Notes under the pieces: generated by a model
What the model was told of the DNA's origin: nothing
What the model saw: the letters and a program-made list of their open reading frames with translations, nothing else
Database searches by the model: none
Translations under genes and position numbers: made by a program
Origin: Scatophagus argus
Taxonomy: Eukaryota > Chordata > Actinopteri > Scatophagidae
Assembly (NCBI RefSeq): GCF_020382885.2
Contig: NC_058501.1
Location: forward strand, 18,162,001-18,226,000
Reading direction: 5' to 3'
DNA length: 64,000 bases
Shown: piece after piece, positions 46,330-57,829 of the stretch
Layout of the letters: each line of letters starts with the position of its first letter
Position numbering within the stretch: the first letter of the stretch is position 1

Positions 46330-46640
46330 AGCACAGAGAGGGGCCATTACGGCGAATCCGCACGCTAATCATAATGAATCACTTACTTATTAAGCGTTAA
46401 TTATGGCACGCAAATACATCCCGTGCAGGCGTGCAAGCAGGGAGGCAGGCTGGCAGTGCCTGCTACTGTTCTGGGGGTGTAGGAGGAGGCGAGGAGGCCA
46501 CATTAATTTATTCTTATTTATTAATTTCCCTAATTAAAACAACAAGGCTGTGGAATAGAAGTGTTTTCTTTGGGCGAAACAAATGAAGGCCCTGGAAAAG
46601 CGATATGAAACCAGGCGTGGCACGGTGTAAACATTAAATC
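46330..46640. promoter_or_regulatory. Candidate conserved non-coding block F
   Basis: Two dense ATTA stretches: 46366-46405 (CTAATCATAATG, then AAGCGTTAATTA at 46393-46404) and 46500-46545 (runs of ATTAATTTATTC and CCTAATTAAAAC). High-complexity sequence follows to 46640. No coding frame. Confidence 0.35.
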
Positions 46641-47079
46641 ATGTGAAGTGATGGTGCTTGTTCAGCTGTTCATTAGTAGAATGGCTTTATCCAATTGGGC
46701 TGCCCCCTCTTACCCCTTTGCTTTGTTATTATACCCCCCCTCCTCATAAGGAACACACACACACACACACGTGGATGGCAGGTTTCATCGTCATTATTCA
46801 GCGACTGCTTTACTTTGCGCACCACAATAAGCCACAGTGCCGACGTGAACGCATCCGCCCGAAATGCCGTAAAATCAGACAGAAACTGCCCCATCTTTCC
46901 CAGCTGATTGTCGGGTGTTTTTCCATAACTGTACAGGCCTCTTTGTTTTTTGTTTTTTTTTACTGGAGCTAAACTGCTTCTCTCATTTTCTCAAATTCAT
47001 TCATCTATTTCATGCCTTCCCTCAATTTCCTGATCTTTGTCTCTGTCTCTCTCCCTCTCTCTCTCTGTCTCAGTCCCGG

Positions 47080-47375
47080 CGTGGCCCACCTGAGCGGGCG
47101 GGGCGCGGTAATGGCGTTAATGCCCGGTAATACGGGCCAGATATTATAATCTCAACACTGTCACATTGCGTTAGCCGCGGGAGACTGACGTGTCAATGCC
47201 ACGGTGAGCAGGTGACGCGCGGGGCTCAGGAAGCGTGGCCCGGTAATCGTCCAATACAGACACATTTATTTTGGAGTTGAATATTTTCACCACGCTGCTT
47301 TTGCCGCAGCGCAGCCGGTATTTAGGGGGAGGGAAACTTGTGTCAGTCCGTGGAAATGGCAATGGCAATCTACAC
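47080..47375. promoter_or_regulatory. Candidate conserved non-coding block G, CpG-rich
   Basis: CpG-rich, with repeated CGGTAAT pieces (GCGGTAATGGCG, CCCGGTAATACGG, CCCGGTAATCGTC) within about 140 bp. The repeated CCGGTAAT unit suggests clustered binding sites. No coding frame. Confidence 0.35.
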
Positions 47376-47399
47376 CTTATCCACACCCAGGTGGTGTAA

Positions 47400-48360
47400 A
47401 CTTTAAAAGAAAGCTCAAAGACAATTTAAATAAACTGTTATTCTGAATGGACTGAATAGGTTTACAGTTATCAGTCAGAAAATTTACCAACATTCACACT
47501 GTTGATGATTGTTGAGAAATGTGGGCTATTCACGCTTCAAGGTGGATTACCGTAATACATCTAAAATGACCTGAAATCAGTTGGAGATTTGTACAGAATC
47601 AGAAAAAAGGACTAAGTAAACATTTTGAGGTGGAATTTTAATTTACATCTTAGTAATAATCTATGTGGGTGTTTGTGCTTCACTGGACTGTGCAATGAAA
47701 ATGAGTCACTTTACAGTCCAGCAGTAGGAATGTAGCTTTGTGACAATTAGGTAATCAAAATCTGTTTTTGGGGGCATTTCAGTGCATTGAAAGTTCAATA
47801 AGTTTTTTTTCTACCATATAAATTACAGGTCTGATCTCATATATGATTGAAAAGTTTAACTTTCAAACTAAAAAATCCTACATTTTGCCTATTTTCAGTT
47901 TCAATCAGTGGGTATTCCATGTGTTTCATGAGCTTTTAACCAATATGAAATTGAAAGTGGGATTCATAATCAACTTTTAATGTTGATACTTCTGAATTTG
48001 ACTCCACTTCTTAGCAGTTCCCAATATACTTAAATACTGTGCAGAGGACACATTTATTAGATGATACACTTGCAGACATGCAAACATTTGACACTTTCAA
48101 ATAAGCAAACAAATACATATAAAAGCTGTTATGTCACTTGTGCTTACATCTGGATTGTGGACCGCACCATAATGTCCTTTGCACCACTACATGCTGTACT
48201 GTATTCATACTATACATGCCATATACAACATTACATCACATATTTTACTAAATCATGCTTATCCATATCAGCACAGACCAGATTTTCAGAAGTGAGTCTG
48301 AGATTTTTTTGTCTCTCTTTACGTCACTTTAATATGTTTGAATTGTTAGATGAAAGTGGG
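47400..48360. other. AT-rich spacer, nothing recognised
   Basis: No exon, RNA gene or named repeat seen. Confidence 0.35.
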
Positions 48361-48366
48361 GCAAGT

Positions 48367-48913
48367 GGGGTTGCTCCGATTGATGGGCCACAGATCATTA
48401 TCAGATGATATTTGCTCTAAATGGTTTGATTGGTGGTGTCTATCAAGGCCAGTCAGATAAACACGCAACATAGTTTCTCTTTATGCAGCTAAAATGCTTG
48501 CGCACTGCAGGGCTCGAATGGCGTTCGGTTGTCCCCTGGTCAAGGGACTGCAGAAAATATGTTCTCCACTAACAGAGGAGCTTAGCGAATGACAAACTAA
48601 ACAGCTTGCTGGCAGAACTTTAAACATGACCAGGCGGAGGAGTATTGGCTTTAGGATGCAAAGGCTGAACATTGAACTGTTCCCAAATTCAGTCTTACTA
48701 AACTCTTTATTAATTCTGTTTTTGACAATTGACGGATAATTTCTCATGTTGTTTCAAACTTATTCCTGTGAGTCAAGCAAAAATGAATATAATAATTAAT
48801 TTCCTCAACACGTTAATGGTGATTTTAAAAGAAACCACATTTTGATCAGAGAATGGCCGATGCTGTTTCCAGCAATATGTGATCTGCCCCAACAATCCTG
48901 ATCGGAGCACCTT
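48367..48913. mobile_element. Non-autonomous hAT-like element
   Basis: The ends are diverged inverted repeats: left GGTTGCTCCGATTGATGGGC at about 48369, right the complement of GGTGCTCCGATCAGGATTG ending near 48911. The interior (CTATCAAGGCCAGTCAGATA, GCTTGCGCACTGCAGGGCTC) matches from memory a common teleost repeat whose termini read GGGTGCTCCGATC. Length is about 550 bp, with no transposase. Confidence 0.6.
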
Positions 48914-48919
48914 TACAAA

Positions 48920-51440
48920 GAGGAAACCCGTGTGACTTGTGGAGAACACACACACACTCCACCAGAAATTGAAACCCGAATGTTTTTCTGTTGTGGGGTC
49001 AGGAATCTGCTGAACCTCCAGCACACTGAAGTTTAATACTTGGACACCTTAGAAAACACACCTGACTAATTGGCTTCATAAGTGAGACACGCCTTTGCTA
49101 GTCCTGTTAGACATGGAAACCAGGACCAAACTATATCACAAAGGACATATTGAGAGCTGTAGGCTTACTCATACCACAGTGTCTGTTCGAGAGCTGCAGC
49201 AAACCCTGTTCTGTCTGTACCTCCTCATGAAAGCAATGGCAAAAAAAAACAAAACAAAACAGATCCATCTCTCACTCGGCAGTCCTCAGTTATGCTCTTG
49301 TGGGTGCACGGCTCGTCAGTGATTTATGCGTGTGTGTAATTGAGTGTTAATAAAAAGTGTGTCCGGAGCGCATGTAATTGTGTGTTTTCAGGACCCACCA
49401 TGTGTGAGCTTGTGTGTAATTGGGTGTTATCGATGTTGTGAGTGTGTGTCGGGGGTTGAAAGAGCGAACGGACAGGTTACAGTGTGATTGCAGTTTGAAG
49501 AGCGCCTTTAAAATTGCACCCGTTTCTTTTGTGTTTTCTCTGTCTTAAAGGCAGGAATCCGTTCAAATTAGCTAGAATGCTTATAAGAACGCCAATGACC
49601 ATTATTTTGTGTTTGCTTGCTTTGTATGAGACTATAGTAATAGCAAAAAAACTTAAAAAAATCATAAAGGTATGTGCTGCCTTAGAAAATCATCTTATAT
49701 TTTAGTTATTGCACGTATTAGCAGGGTTTAGCGCATTAAGAAGAGCGCAGGTATTTTTGCATGTTGTTTGGGCTTAACATGAGACATGGAAATGAAAAAT
49801 ACAGTTCTATGTAGCTTAGTCCTGTCTTTTGCATGTCTTCTGCTCTTTTCTGTATGTGTGTGCTATTTTTGTGCATATGCCTATATGTCTGCTGTTAATA
49901 GGTGTGTGTGAGTGTAATATATATAGTAGAGTAGGTGCACTTGCGAGTGTGTGTGTATATAGTGTGGTGCGGGTGCTGTTTAATTGATGCGGGCTGGCCA
50001 TCGATCCCTCCCGCCAAGCCTAATGAAGGCCTGATTGGTTTGTGAGGGCTGGCTGGTTCTGCTTAGCTGCCTCTGCCTGCTGCCCAGGCTGCACACACTA
50101 TAACAAACACACTCACACACACACACTCTCAATTCAGCATCATTCTTCTCTTTCTCTCTTGGTCTTAGGCTTTGTCTCTGTCTCCCACTTTACATTTCTG
50201 TTCTGAATTTCTTTGTTTTTGTCACGCCGTCTTTATCACTCCCTCTCTCCAGCTTCTTACTCCTCGTAGAGGTGTGCGTCCATTCTCTGGCAGAATCCCA
50301 AAATGACATCTCAATTCCCCATAATTTACAGCAGAGTGCTACACTTACTGATAATGAAAATTCATTTTTTGGCGAATTTTCAAGCCTCAACACTCAGTGA
50401 TCTTTCAGCTTTTACACCTTGTGTGTTCAAACTTGACCCAAGCTGTGTAAAATCTTGGCCTTTTTTTTTGATCAATTTGAAAAAACTTTGGTGTTAAAGT
50501 GTCAATACAGTGAGTGAAATTATGTTGACATATTCCTGGGTGTAGCTATCAGTATCAGTCAGTCTTCTGAGGACGTGTGAATCCTCTTTCGCTCTCTGAC
50601 AGGATTCATGCCCCATCTCTTGTCTCCATCACTGTCTCAATGGTGTTGGTGTCTGCCTGTCTTTATCTGTCAACCCGCTTGCAATCCAGTCAGTCAGTCA
50701 GTCAGATGTCACAGTGCTTCTCCTGTCATGGCAGTGCCCATAAATGTCTTTTTGTGTCACTCAGCTCGCTACAGACACAGGTATTACACCGCCCTGTTAA
50801 TGGCTTTGTCAGATGGCCTTTTCACAGAGCCGGTTACGAAGACCGACAGCAGACTGCTATCAGTCTGAGTGTGTATCAGTCTGTGTGTGTGTGTGTGCGG
50901 CGGAGGGTGGGGGGGGGTATGTTTCAGTCACAGGCATCAAGAATCAGTTCAGGAAATAAAAGGCCACCCAAGTATCCGCCACAGCCGTGTATCAGCAAAA
51001 ATCCTCAGAGTGGCTTTCCAGTCAGGCACTAGAGAAGTCGTTCCAATCTGTCACTGTCTGTCATACAGCCTGCCATCATGCTCGATAATCTGTCCGATAT
51101 GTTGCTCTTGCGGAGGTACAGGCAAAATCCTGAAGAAGAATTCAAAATTACATCTCTGAAACCTGCCACCACAATGCTATTAACAAACACACCGAACACA
51201 TTTGTATGTCAGTGTGGTGTCAGCTTCACCTGTGACTAAAAAAAATCCACGTACGTACAATATTATCAGTTTGTTACCGAAAGGTTCTGAAATGAGCTGC
51301 TAACATAAAGGCCATACTATAAAGAATGTGTATAATAAATACATCTTGAGTATAACTCCCAAAAGATACTATTTGCACAAAATATTATCTTTGCAGGCAA
51401 AGGACTTAAAGGCACACTAAACATTAAACATATATATTTT
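48920..51440. other. Gene-free segment
   Basis: Includes a CAGT tandem (50690-50704), GT-rich pieces at 50878-50897 and mixed TG-rich sequence at 49320-49460 and 49850-49970. No exon supported. Confidence 0.35.
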
Positions 51441-51451
51441 TTTTCAGGGAA

Positions 51452-51898
51452 TTCTACGGTGGCCCTGAGGGTCACAACAACATTTCAGATTATGTTGTGA
51501 TTGGTTGTTTCACTGTCGGGCAGCTAATGACGCGTTGGCCATGTGTGAAAGTTAACTACATCAAAAGTTCTAAGTCTTTCAAAATTGTTTGCAGGGTTCA
51601 ACAGGACATTTTAAAGTCATAATACATTGAAAGCATATCAAGAATTACTTTATATGAATGTGCTTGGAATCACGAGGGCATATTTTAACAATCTCCTTTT
51701 CTATCTCCGTTTAAAAATACATGCAAAGGTACTGCTGAGAATAGAAGAGGATGGAAACAGGAAATGACCCAGAGAGTTCGGTTCTGTCCAGTCAAAAAGA
51801 AAAAGTGTTGTTCAGACCTTTCACGTTCTCCCAGATGTGTTTTGTAACATGTCATTGAGTCATGTTGTTTTGTTTGACCCTCGGGACCCACCGTAGAA
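51452..51898. mobile_element. TIR-bounded element, family not identified (MITE-like)
   Basis: The left end TTCTACGGTGGCCCTGAGGG and the reverse complement of the right end, TTCTACGGTGGGTCCCGAGG, are near-identical over about 30 bp (one short indel and few mismatches). Element length is 447 bp, with no open frame. No clear target duplication could be read, so the exact ends are approximate. Confidence 0.6.
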
Positions 51899-51899
51899 G

Positions 51900-53940
51900 A
51901 CATCTGAAGCAAAAGTATTCTGCAATGTGCTGTTTGGACAGCATGTCTCTTCACTGACTCAGAAACATCCAAATGAAATGCATATTGTCTCTTTTTTTAT
52001 CTCTTCCAGTGTTTTGGATAAAGAGTTAACATTTTTAAAAATGTCCACTATTTCGCTGTTTTAAATCAGGCACTTACTGTCTATAATCTTCAGAGCCTTA
52101 GATTTCTGTCATGAGCGTTCTGCTCTCCGCTAGACACAACTAAACTATTCTCATAGAAATATAGCAATTTATGTGGATAGTATCAACGCTTTCATTATCA
52201 ACAAATCTCCGCTCACCTATCTGCACACTCACTCTCGTAAATCTTCAGTGGGAACACAAATGTTGTTCAGTTTTGGGTTTTTTGTTGTTGTTGTTGTTGT
52301 TTGTAGTTTGGAGTATCCTAAAACATCTGGGAACAGTAACAGTAAACTCCATTCAAACACCAGTACACAGAGCATTTGTTTGAGACTATTTCCAGCTGTG
52401 GTTTAATACACATTTGTTGCTGTAGTGAGTATTTATAGAGCCAAGAAGAGCTGGGATTTGTTAGCGATATATGTCGTTATTTTTTGGAAATCAGAGAAGG
52501 TCTATGTTTGGCTGCGTGGAAAATTCTTGTTAGCAGAATCATTTATGGCTTTTGGTCTTTTATTGGAATTTGTTGACAATAAGAAGAATATAGAATGTTG
52601 ACAGCAGTATCCTCTGAGGACAGCAGGGCCTCACAAACAGTATAAGAGAGCAGACAACTCGAGAATTAATCTCCACAGTCTGTGGAAAAATTCAGCATAC
52701 TATGTAACTGTGCACATTTCAGCAGTTGGCGTTTTTAGAGCAGAAGCGTTGAGCGGCCAGCAGTGCACTGATCGAACTTCTTTTCAACCTGCGGTGCATC
52801 TTTATTTCGCGTCTCTCCGTCTGGTACAGTAGCCCACACCTTTGGCCTCACATAGCACAGACTTTACCTCGCCAGCATTCGCCAACAAATACACAGCATA
52901 CACTGTGATAAGTGGTATGTGTTTACAGCTTGTTCATTTCCACTCTACAACTCTCAGCAGAGGAAAAGAACGGGTGAGAGTGGGGGGAAAAAAGAGAGAG
53001 AGCGAGAGAGAGAGAGAGAAGGGTTGAAACGATGGGGAGAGAGAAGGGGCTATCGGAAAGAAGAGGGAGGGCTTGTGGGGAGTGTTTTTGTCCTGGAGAG
53101 AAATAGCCCTCTAGGTTGTAATTGGAGGTAGAAAGAGAGAGAGAGAAAGAGAGAGAAAGAGAGCGAGGGAGGAAGAGACAGGAGAAATTGCTTGGCTGGG
53201 GCTGTGTGGGATGATAGTGTTTTTGACAGGTAAATAAGGCTGTGATTGTCGACAGTTACACTGCACCTCGCTGACCCTCACACACACCGGCCTCCTCCAT
53301 CTATATTTCACTCTGACACACATGCTGACTACCTGCCTCTCTGTCTCCACTGACACACACACATTCAAGCGTGCGCGTGTACATGCACAAAAACACTCGG
53401 ACGGTGATGTTATCATAACTTGAAGATGGAAAATGCGCATTTACCGCGTTAATGAAGTTATCTCAAGCTATAACTACTTCACCAGCCTCCTTTGGTTTAA
53501 CAGGCAGTCATAGGACTGAACGCTGAAATGCAACTTCTGTTTAAATGAGGATTTGTTTTGGAAGCATCTCACGAGTACAGGCCAGGTGGTTTAAGTCCTT
53601 TAAAAACACCACTTGAGTGACACAAACCCAGGCTGAACACACAACATGAATAAGCATTTGTGAAAATCAAGGGGTTCTCCCTGAAATAACCGTAAGAGGA
53701 AGTGCACAGCCTCAGAAATCACTTAATTCAACACGAGACGGTCGCAGCAGCATTAGAGCAGCATAAGCTTTGCGGATAGAGTTGGTTTTGTCAGTCCATA
53801 TTGGATTGTGTTCTGCAGGTGTTTATTTTGTCCACCCTCATAGGAGCCTATATAGAATCTTCTCACTGTCCTCTCTGGTTTTTATGTTTACTCTTAGATG
53901 GATAGATAGATATGGATGGACAGACATACTGCTGCTGTCT
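51900..53940. other. Gene-free segment with GA repeats
   Basis: (GTT)n at 52284-52303, purine-rich GA tracts at 52975-53060 and 53130-53185. The rest is unique AT-rich sequence. No exon. Confidence 0.4.
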
Positions 53941-54149
53941 CTGCAACACCACCAGTAGTATCTCTTCTTCCTACTCCCTTTCCCCCTTCCTTCCATCTTC
54001 CCATTCTCTTTTATCAAGTCAACAGCCGTCTCCCCCTCCCCTCCTGCCTGCCCTTGCCTCCCTCCTCTCCTCTCCTCTTCCCTCCCTCCCCTCTCTCTCT
54101 CACACACACACTCTCTCTCTCTCCCTCTCTCACTTCAATCTCAAGTGTT

Positions 54150-54420
54150 TTCAATTTTATTCTAGAGTGGAATTAACTACCCCCGATGTCAAATTGCCGA
54201 CGAAATCGATAATAATATCTTTACAAAAGAGGATATTCCAGTCTCTCGCGTCGGCTTTTGAAAAATGGAAAATTTAGCCGAGATTGATTCATTAGTTGAC
54301 ACGTTATAGGACGGTATAAGTATTGATCGCGGCCTGTCATGTCCCATCTCGGCTAATCGAAGCTGAGGCGCTCTGTCGATGGGCGCATTTTTCATAATTC
54401 CGTCGCCGGGGAGAGAGACC
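54150..54420. promoter_or_regulatory. Candidate conserved non-coding block H
   Basis: High-complexity block with CpGs and repeated CGAT/ATCGA pieces (GAAATCGATAATAATATC, TATTGATCGCGGCC, CTAATCGAAGC, CTGTCGATGGGC). It is placed exactly between a pyrimidine tract (53955-54140) and a purine tract (54412-54600). No coding frame. Confidence 0.35.
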
Positions 54421-54741
54421 AGCCGGCAGAGGCGACTGCAAGGCACAGAGAGAAAAAGAGGAGAGTATAGGGGGGCAGAGGAAAGATAGACGGGGGGAGG
54501 GGGGGAGGACTGAGATGACTTGGAGAGGGGAGAATAGGTAGGGGGCAAAGAGTGGAAGAGTGAGAAATAGAGTGAAAAAGAGGCATGGGGTAAAAAGGGA
54601 CACAGAGCAGTTTTGTGTGTCCGTGCATGTGCGCGCTTGCCCGCGTGTCCATCTTCAGCGCAGAGAGGCCTCGGGGTGAGGCAGAGAGGGGAGCCACAGG
54701 GAGGTGAGGGTATGTTAATGGTGCAGGTATTGGGGCGTAGA

Positions 54742-54764
54742 TAATTAATGCATTAACTAATTAA
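54742..54764. promoter_or_regulatory. Homeodomain-core cluster
   Basis: Three ATTA/TTAA-type cores in 23 bp (TAATTAATGCATTAACTAAT, then TAAAG), between two purine-rich tracts. Confidence 0.4.
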
Positions 54765-54775
54765 AGTCAAACGGG

Positions 54776-55050
54776 GGAGATAACGAGGTGGAGGGAAATA
54801 TGTAAGAAGAAGGGAAAAGACGGCGGGATGGAAGGCGGGTGGGGGGTAAGAACTGGGGCAACAACAGGGGAAGAATGCGTTTTAATAGCGAGCGAAGAGA
54901 TGCGGAGAGGTGTGAAAAAAGGAGAGATGAGAAGGAGGATGAGGGAGAGGGTGGGTGGGTCGGGTGGGGGTGAAATAAATAGAAATTGAATGGCTTGGGT
55001 GCGAGCAGAGAGAAGTTCTGAGGCGGAAAAAAATATAAAGAGGAGTGAGA
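54776..55050. repeat. Long purine-rich tract (+ strand)
   Basis: About 275 bp with strong G/A bias, irregular rather than a clean microsatellite. Reading frames on the complementary strand here are low-complexity Ser/Pro/Leu and not genes. Confidence 0.6.
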
Positions 55051-55349
55051 GAAGACACAACGACAATGATGGAGAAACTTTTGATAGTTGTGCGATTCGT
55101 TTGGAAAGTTGGCATTGGCGTGCTCAGGACTTATAAGTCCAACATAATGCCACTCCTCTGGCAGTCTTGTCACGAGTCGCACAAATCCAGGGGCGCTGTC
55201 AATCAACAAAAGGAGGTTGTTGCAAAGGAATGGAGTCTACCTGTTTGTCTTTGGGTCTAAAGTCTGAACCCCCCCTCCTCAACACACACACACACACACA
55301 CACACCGACTCCAGACTCTATTGTTCCTTGTTGGACAGCTATAGACCAC

Positions 55350-55900
55350 TAGATTATAGGTCATCATACAGCACAAGGAGCAATACAGGGTTTGAAATAA
55401 ATGCCAGAAATGTACATTTGCTCTCATACAAAAACATCCCTCCAGAAAGGAAGTTAAAATAGCGTAGTCTGCTAATATTTGCACATATTTATCTTTCAGA
55501 CCATGTGTTCTCCCACCAAATTGTAGGTCATTGTATTCTTCGCCTGTCCTCAAAGGTTTCACAAATAAAATACCAAGAAGTCTTTCATCCACCATAAACT
55601 AATGCCGTAAAAGAAATACAGTCCAGTTAGAGGCAAGAGGGTTTCAGGGAATCAGTGGAGCTCCTGTACTCCATTAAGAGACCCAAAGCCACTGGTCCGG
55701 TTTGTGTAGTTTAGTTGGTTGTGACCAGCCTGTGCAACATGTATCTGTGCACTTGGTCCAAATTATAAGTGGCCGTATTATACGAGGAGCCTCACAGGTT
55801 TCACAAATAAAATGCCAAACGCTGGTTCATCTGTAGAGGAAAACATGACATAGAGAAAAACACTACAATCCAGTAAGAGGTTGTCAAAGAATCACTGGAT
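55350..55900. repeat. Decayed tandem repeat, about three units
   Basis: Three diverged copies of a unit. Anchors are ATTATAGGTCATCATA (55352), ATTGTAGGTCATTGTATTC (55521) and ATTATAAGTGGCCGTATTAT (55763). In units 2 and 3 these are followed by GGTTTCACAAATAAAAT, TACAGTCCAGT/TACAATCCAGT and GAATCAGTGGA/GAATCACTGGA. Units 2 and 3 are about 243 bp apart; unit 1 is shorter. Confidence 0.6.
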
Positions 55901-56728
55901 TTTACAGAAACTCAGCCATTTAACTCGTGTTTATCTTCTCATTTTCTGTTGGGTTTGACGTGCAGTATTTCTAATTTTCATCACATTTGTGTCATGTGTT
56001 TGTGCTCCTTTGAAATGCAACATATTTTGGGCCAATAAGTGTCCTTGTGGGCATGTTGCGTTGAAAACCAGACACACAGATGTGCTGAAAATGACACGTC
56101 AGTTGTCAGAGTGAAGCAGTAGCAGAGTGTGCCAGTAGCTCCAATGACTCTGTGCTCTAACATCCAAGGGAAAGCCACGTGAATCTCAATCCCATAATTG
56201 ATTTTGATAAACTAACATGCATGGTGTGAGGAAGTCCTCTTGCATTGGGGAGAAAATAGGAGTGTGTCCGAGAGGCCACCCCCGCCCCCCTAAATCAGCA
56301 ATGATAAAAGTGGAGCTGAAATGGGTTGTTGGATGGAATCAAGAGAAATGAGATACACCAAATTAGAAGAGATTGGCCTGATGGACTTGGATTAGAAGGA
56401 AAAGAGGTGTATAGGGAGGGGATGACGAGAAAAGGAGTGAGTGAGGGAGTGAGTGAGTGCATATGTGGAAGATGGGGAGAAACGGAGGCGAGGGGAGGGA
56501 GGGGGGGGGTCTCGGTACTTGGCAGTCTCTGGGTATCTCAGGTTCTCTCCGGCCGGGAAAGCGGTCGATATTTAATTGTTATTGCTAGCATGGAACGCAC
56601 GGAAGCGGGGCCTGTACGAAAATTTCTCATTTATTTGGTATTCTTGTTTTCTCTCCTTTTCCTCCTTCCACCCGCGGCCCCTCTTTGCAGGGTGGGGTGG
56701 AGGAAAGTGAGGGGAGGTGTGTATGAGT

Positions 56729-56748
56729 GTGTGTGTGTGTGTGTGTGT
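56729..56748. repeat. (GT)n microsatellite
   Basis: About ten GT units inside a G-rich stretch. Confidence 0.85.
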
Positions 56749-56959
56749 CGGGGTGGGGGTCTTCTGTGCGCACTGGGGGCAAATGGAGAAAGGGGATGAG
56801 ATCCCTGGATGAAATCTGAAAGGGGGGGGACAAACACCGCGTCCTCCTCTCCCAAGTTTAGTTTCAGTCCCTAGACGCATCATATCCACCCTCTATCACC
56901 TCGACGCTGCCCCCTCCACCCTCCCTGTCTTCCCTCACTCCATCTACCCCCACCTGTCC

Positions 56960-57265
56960 AGAATGAAAAATCCGTCATTTTCATCAAACGTCCAACCAAA
57001 TATTATCTACACTCCATTCCCAAAGATCGAATCTTATTTAGGGTCGACGGGATTCGCCATCTGTTTTCAAATTTCATTCCTCCATGAACTTTATTTTCCC
57101 TCGACTTTGGACAAAATTATAACCCGATCGATCCGCTTTGTGGCCGCCACCCGTCTACATATATTTTCCTCGTGCGGCCTCTTCACTGTGCAGGTCAATT
57201 TTCTGTCTCACGTCCACAGGAACACGTGCAGAACACAGTCTGCAGCTGATAGAAACTTAAATGCA
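56960..57265. promoter_or_regulatory. Candidate conserved non-coding block I
   Basis: High-complexity AT-rich block with CpGs retained (GGGTCGACGGGATTCG, CCCGATCGATCCGC). It lies 0.3-0.6 kb upstream of the candidate first exon. No coding frame. Confidence 0.35.
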
Positions 57266-57529
57266 GTCGGGCTGATGTGAGGTGGAGATTCAGGCTCAGC
57301 ACCTTCTCTTTTTTCCTCCCCCACCTTCTCTCTGCGCTCTCATCCTTCCCCGCGCCCGCTCTCTCCCCTCTCTTCGCGCTTTCTCCTTTAACACCTGCGT
57401 GGTTCTCTTTGCTTTCCCCTCCGTTTTTTGGTTTCATTGCTCATGTAAACTAGCCTACAACATACCAATTTCGGACAGTAGCCGGTTGCATTGGAGTCCC
57501 CCCCCTCCTTTTTTTTCCTGTCAACTTTT

Positions 57530-57826
57530 TGTTGCTCCGAGGACAACTTTTCTCTCGCTATAGTCATGCGCGCTGTTTCTTCATCTCACTCGTCTTGATC
57601 CCCCCCCCCCGTGCTCTCTCCACCCCCCTACGAGCTACATTCATTCACCCTGCGAGTCATAGATCATGCCAGTTTAACTCTTCACCAATGCAGTTTAATG
57701 CAGGAGGAAGGATGCGCGGTCCGATCTGTTAAATTGCCCTGATTACCATCCGTCCTCTGCGCACGTCGACAGGATTCAACCCGAGTGGGAGCTGCTGGTC
57801 AAGTCAATGAACGTACATCGCTAAAG
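57530..57826 (+). other. Candidate non-coding first exon of a downstream gene
   Basis: CpG- and pyrimidine-rich sequence that ends CGCTAAAG|GTAAGC, a good donor after 57826. Upstream short frames only: a uORF-like ATG at 57689 (13 codons), and ATGAACGTACATCGCTAA at 57808. The downstream gene body lies beyond the window, so its identity is unknown. The direction agrees with block I acting upstream. Confidence 0.35.
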
Positions 57827-57829
57827 GTA

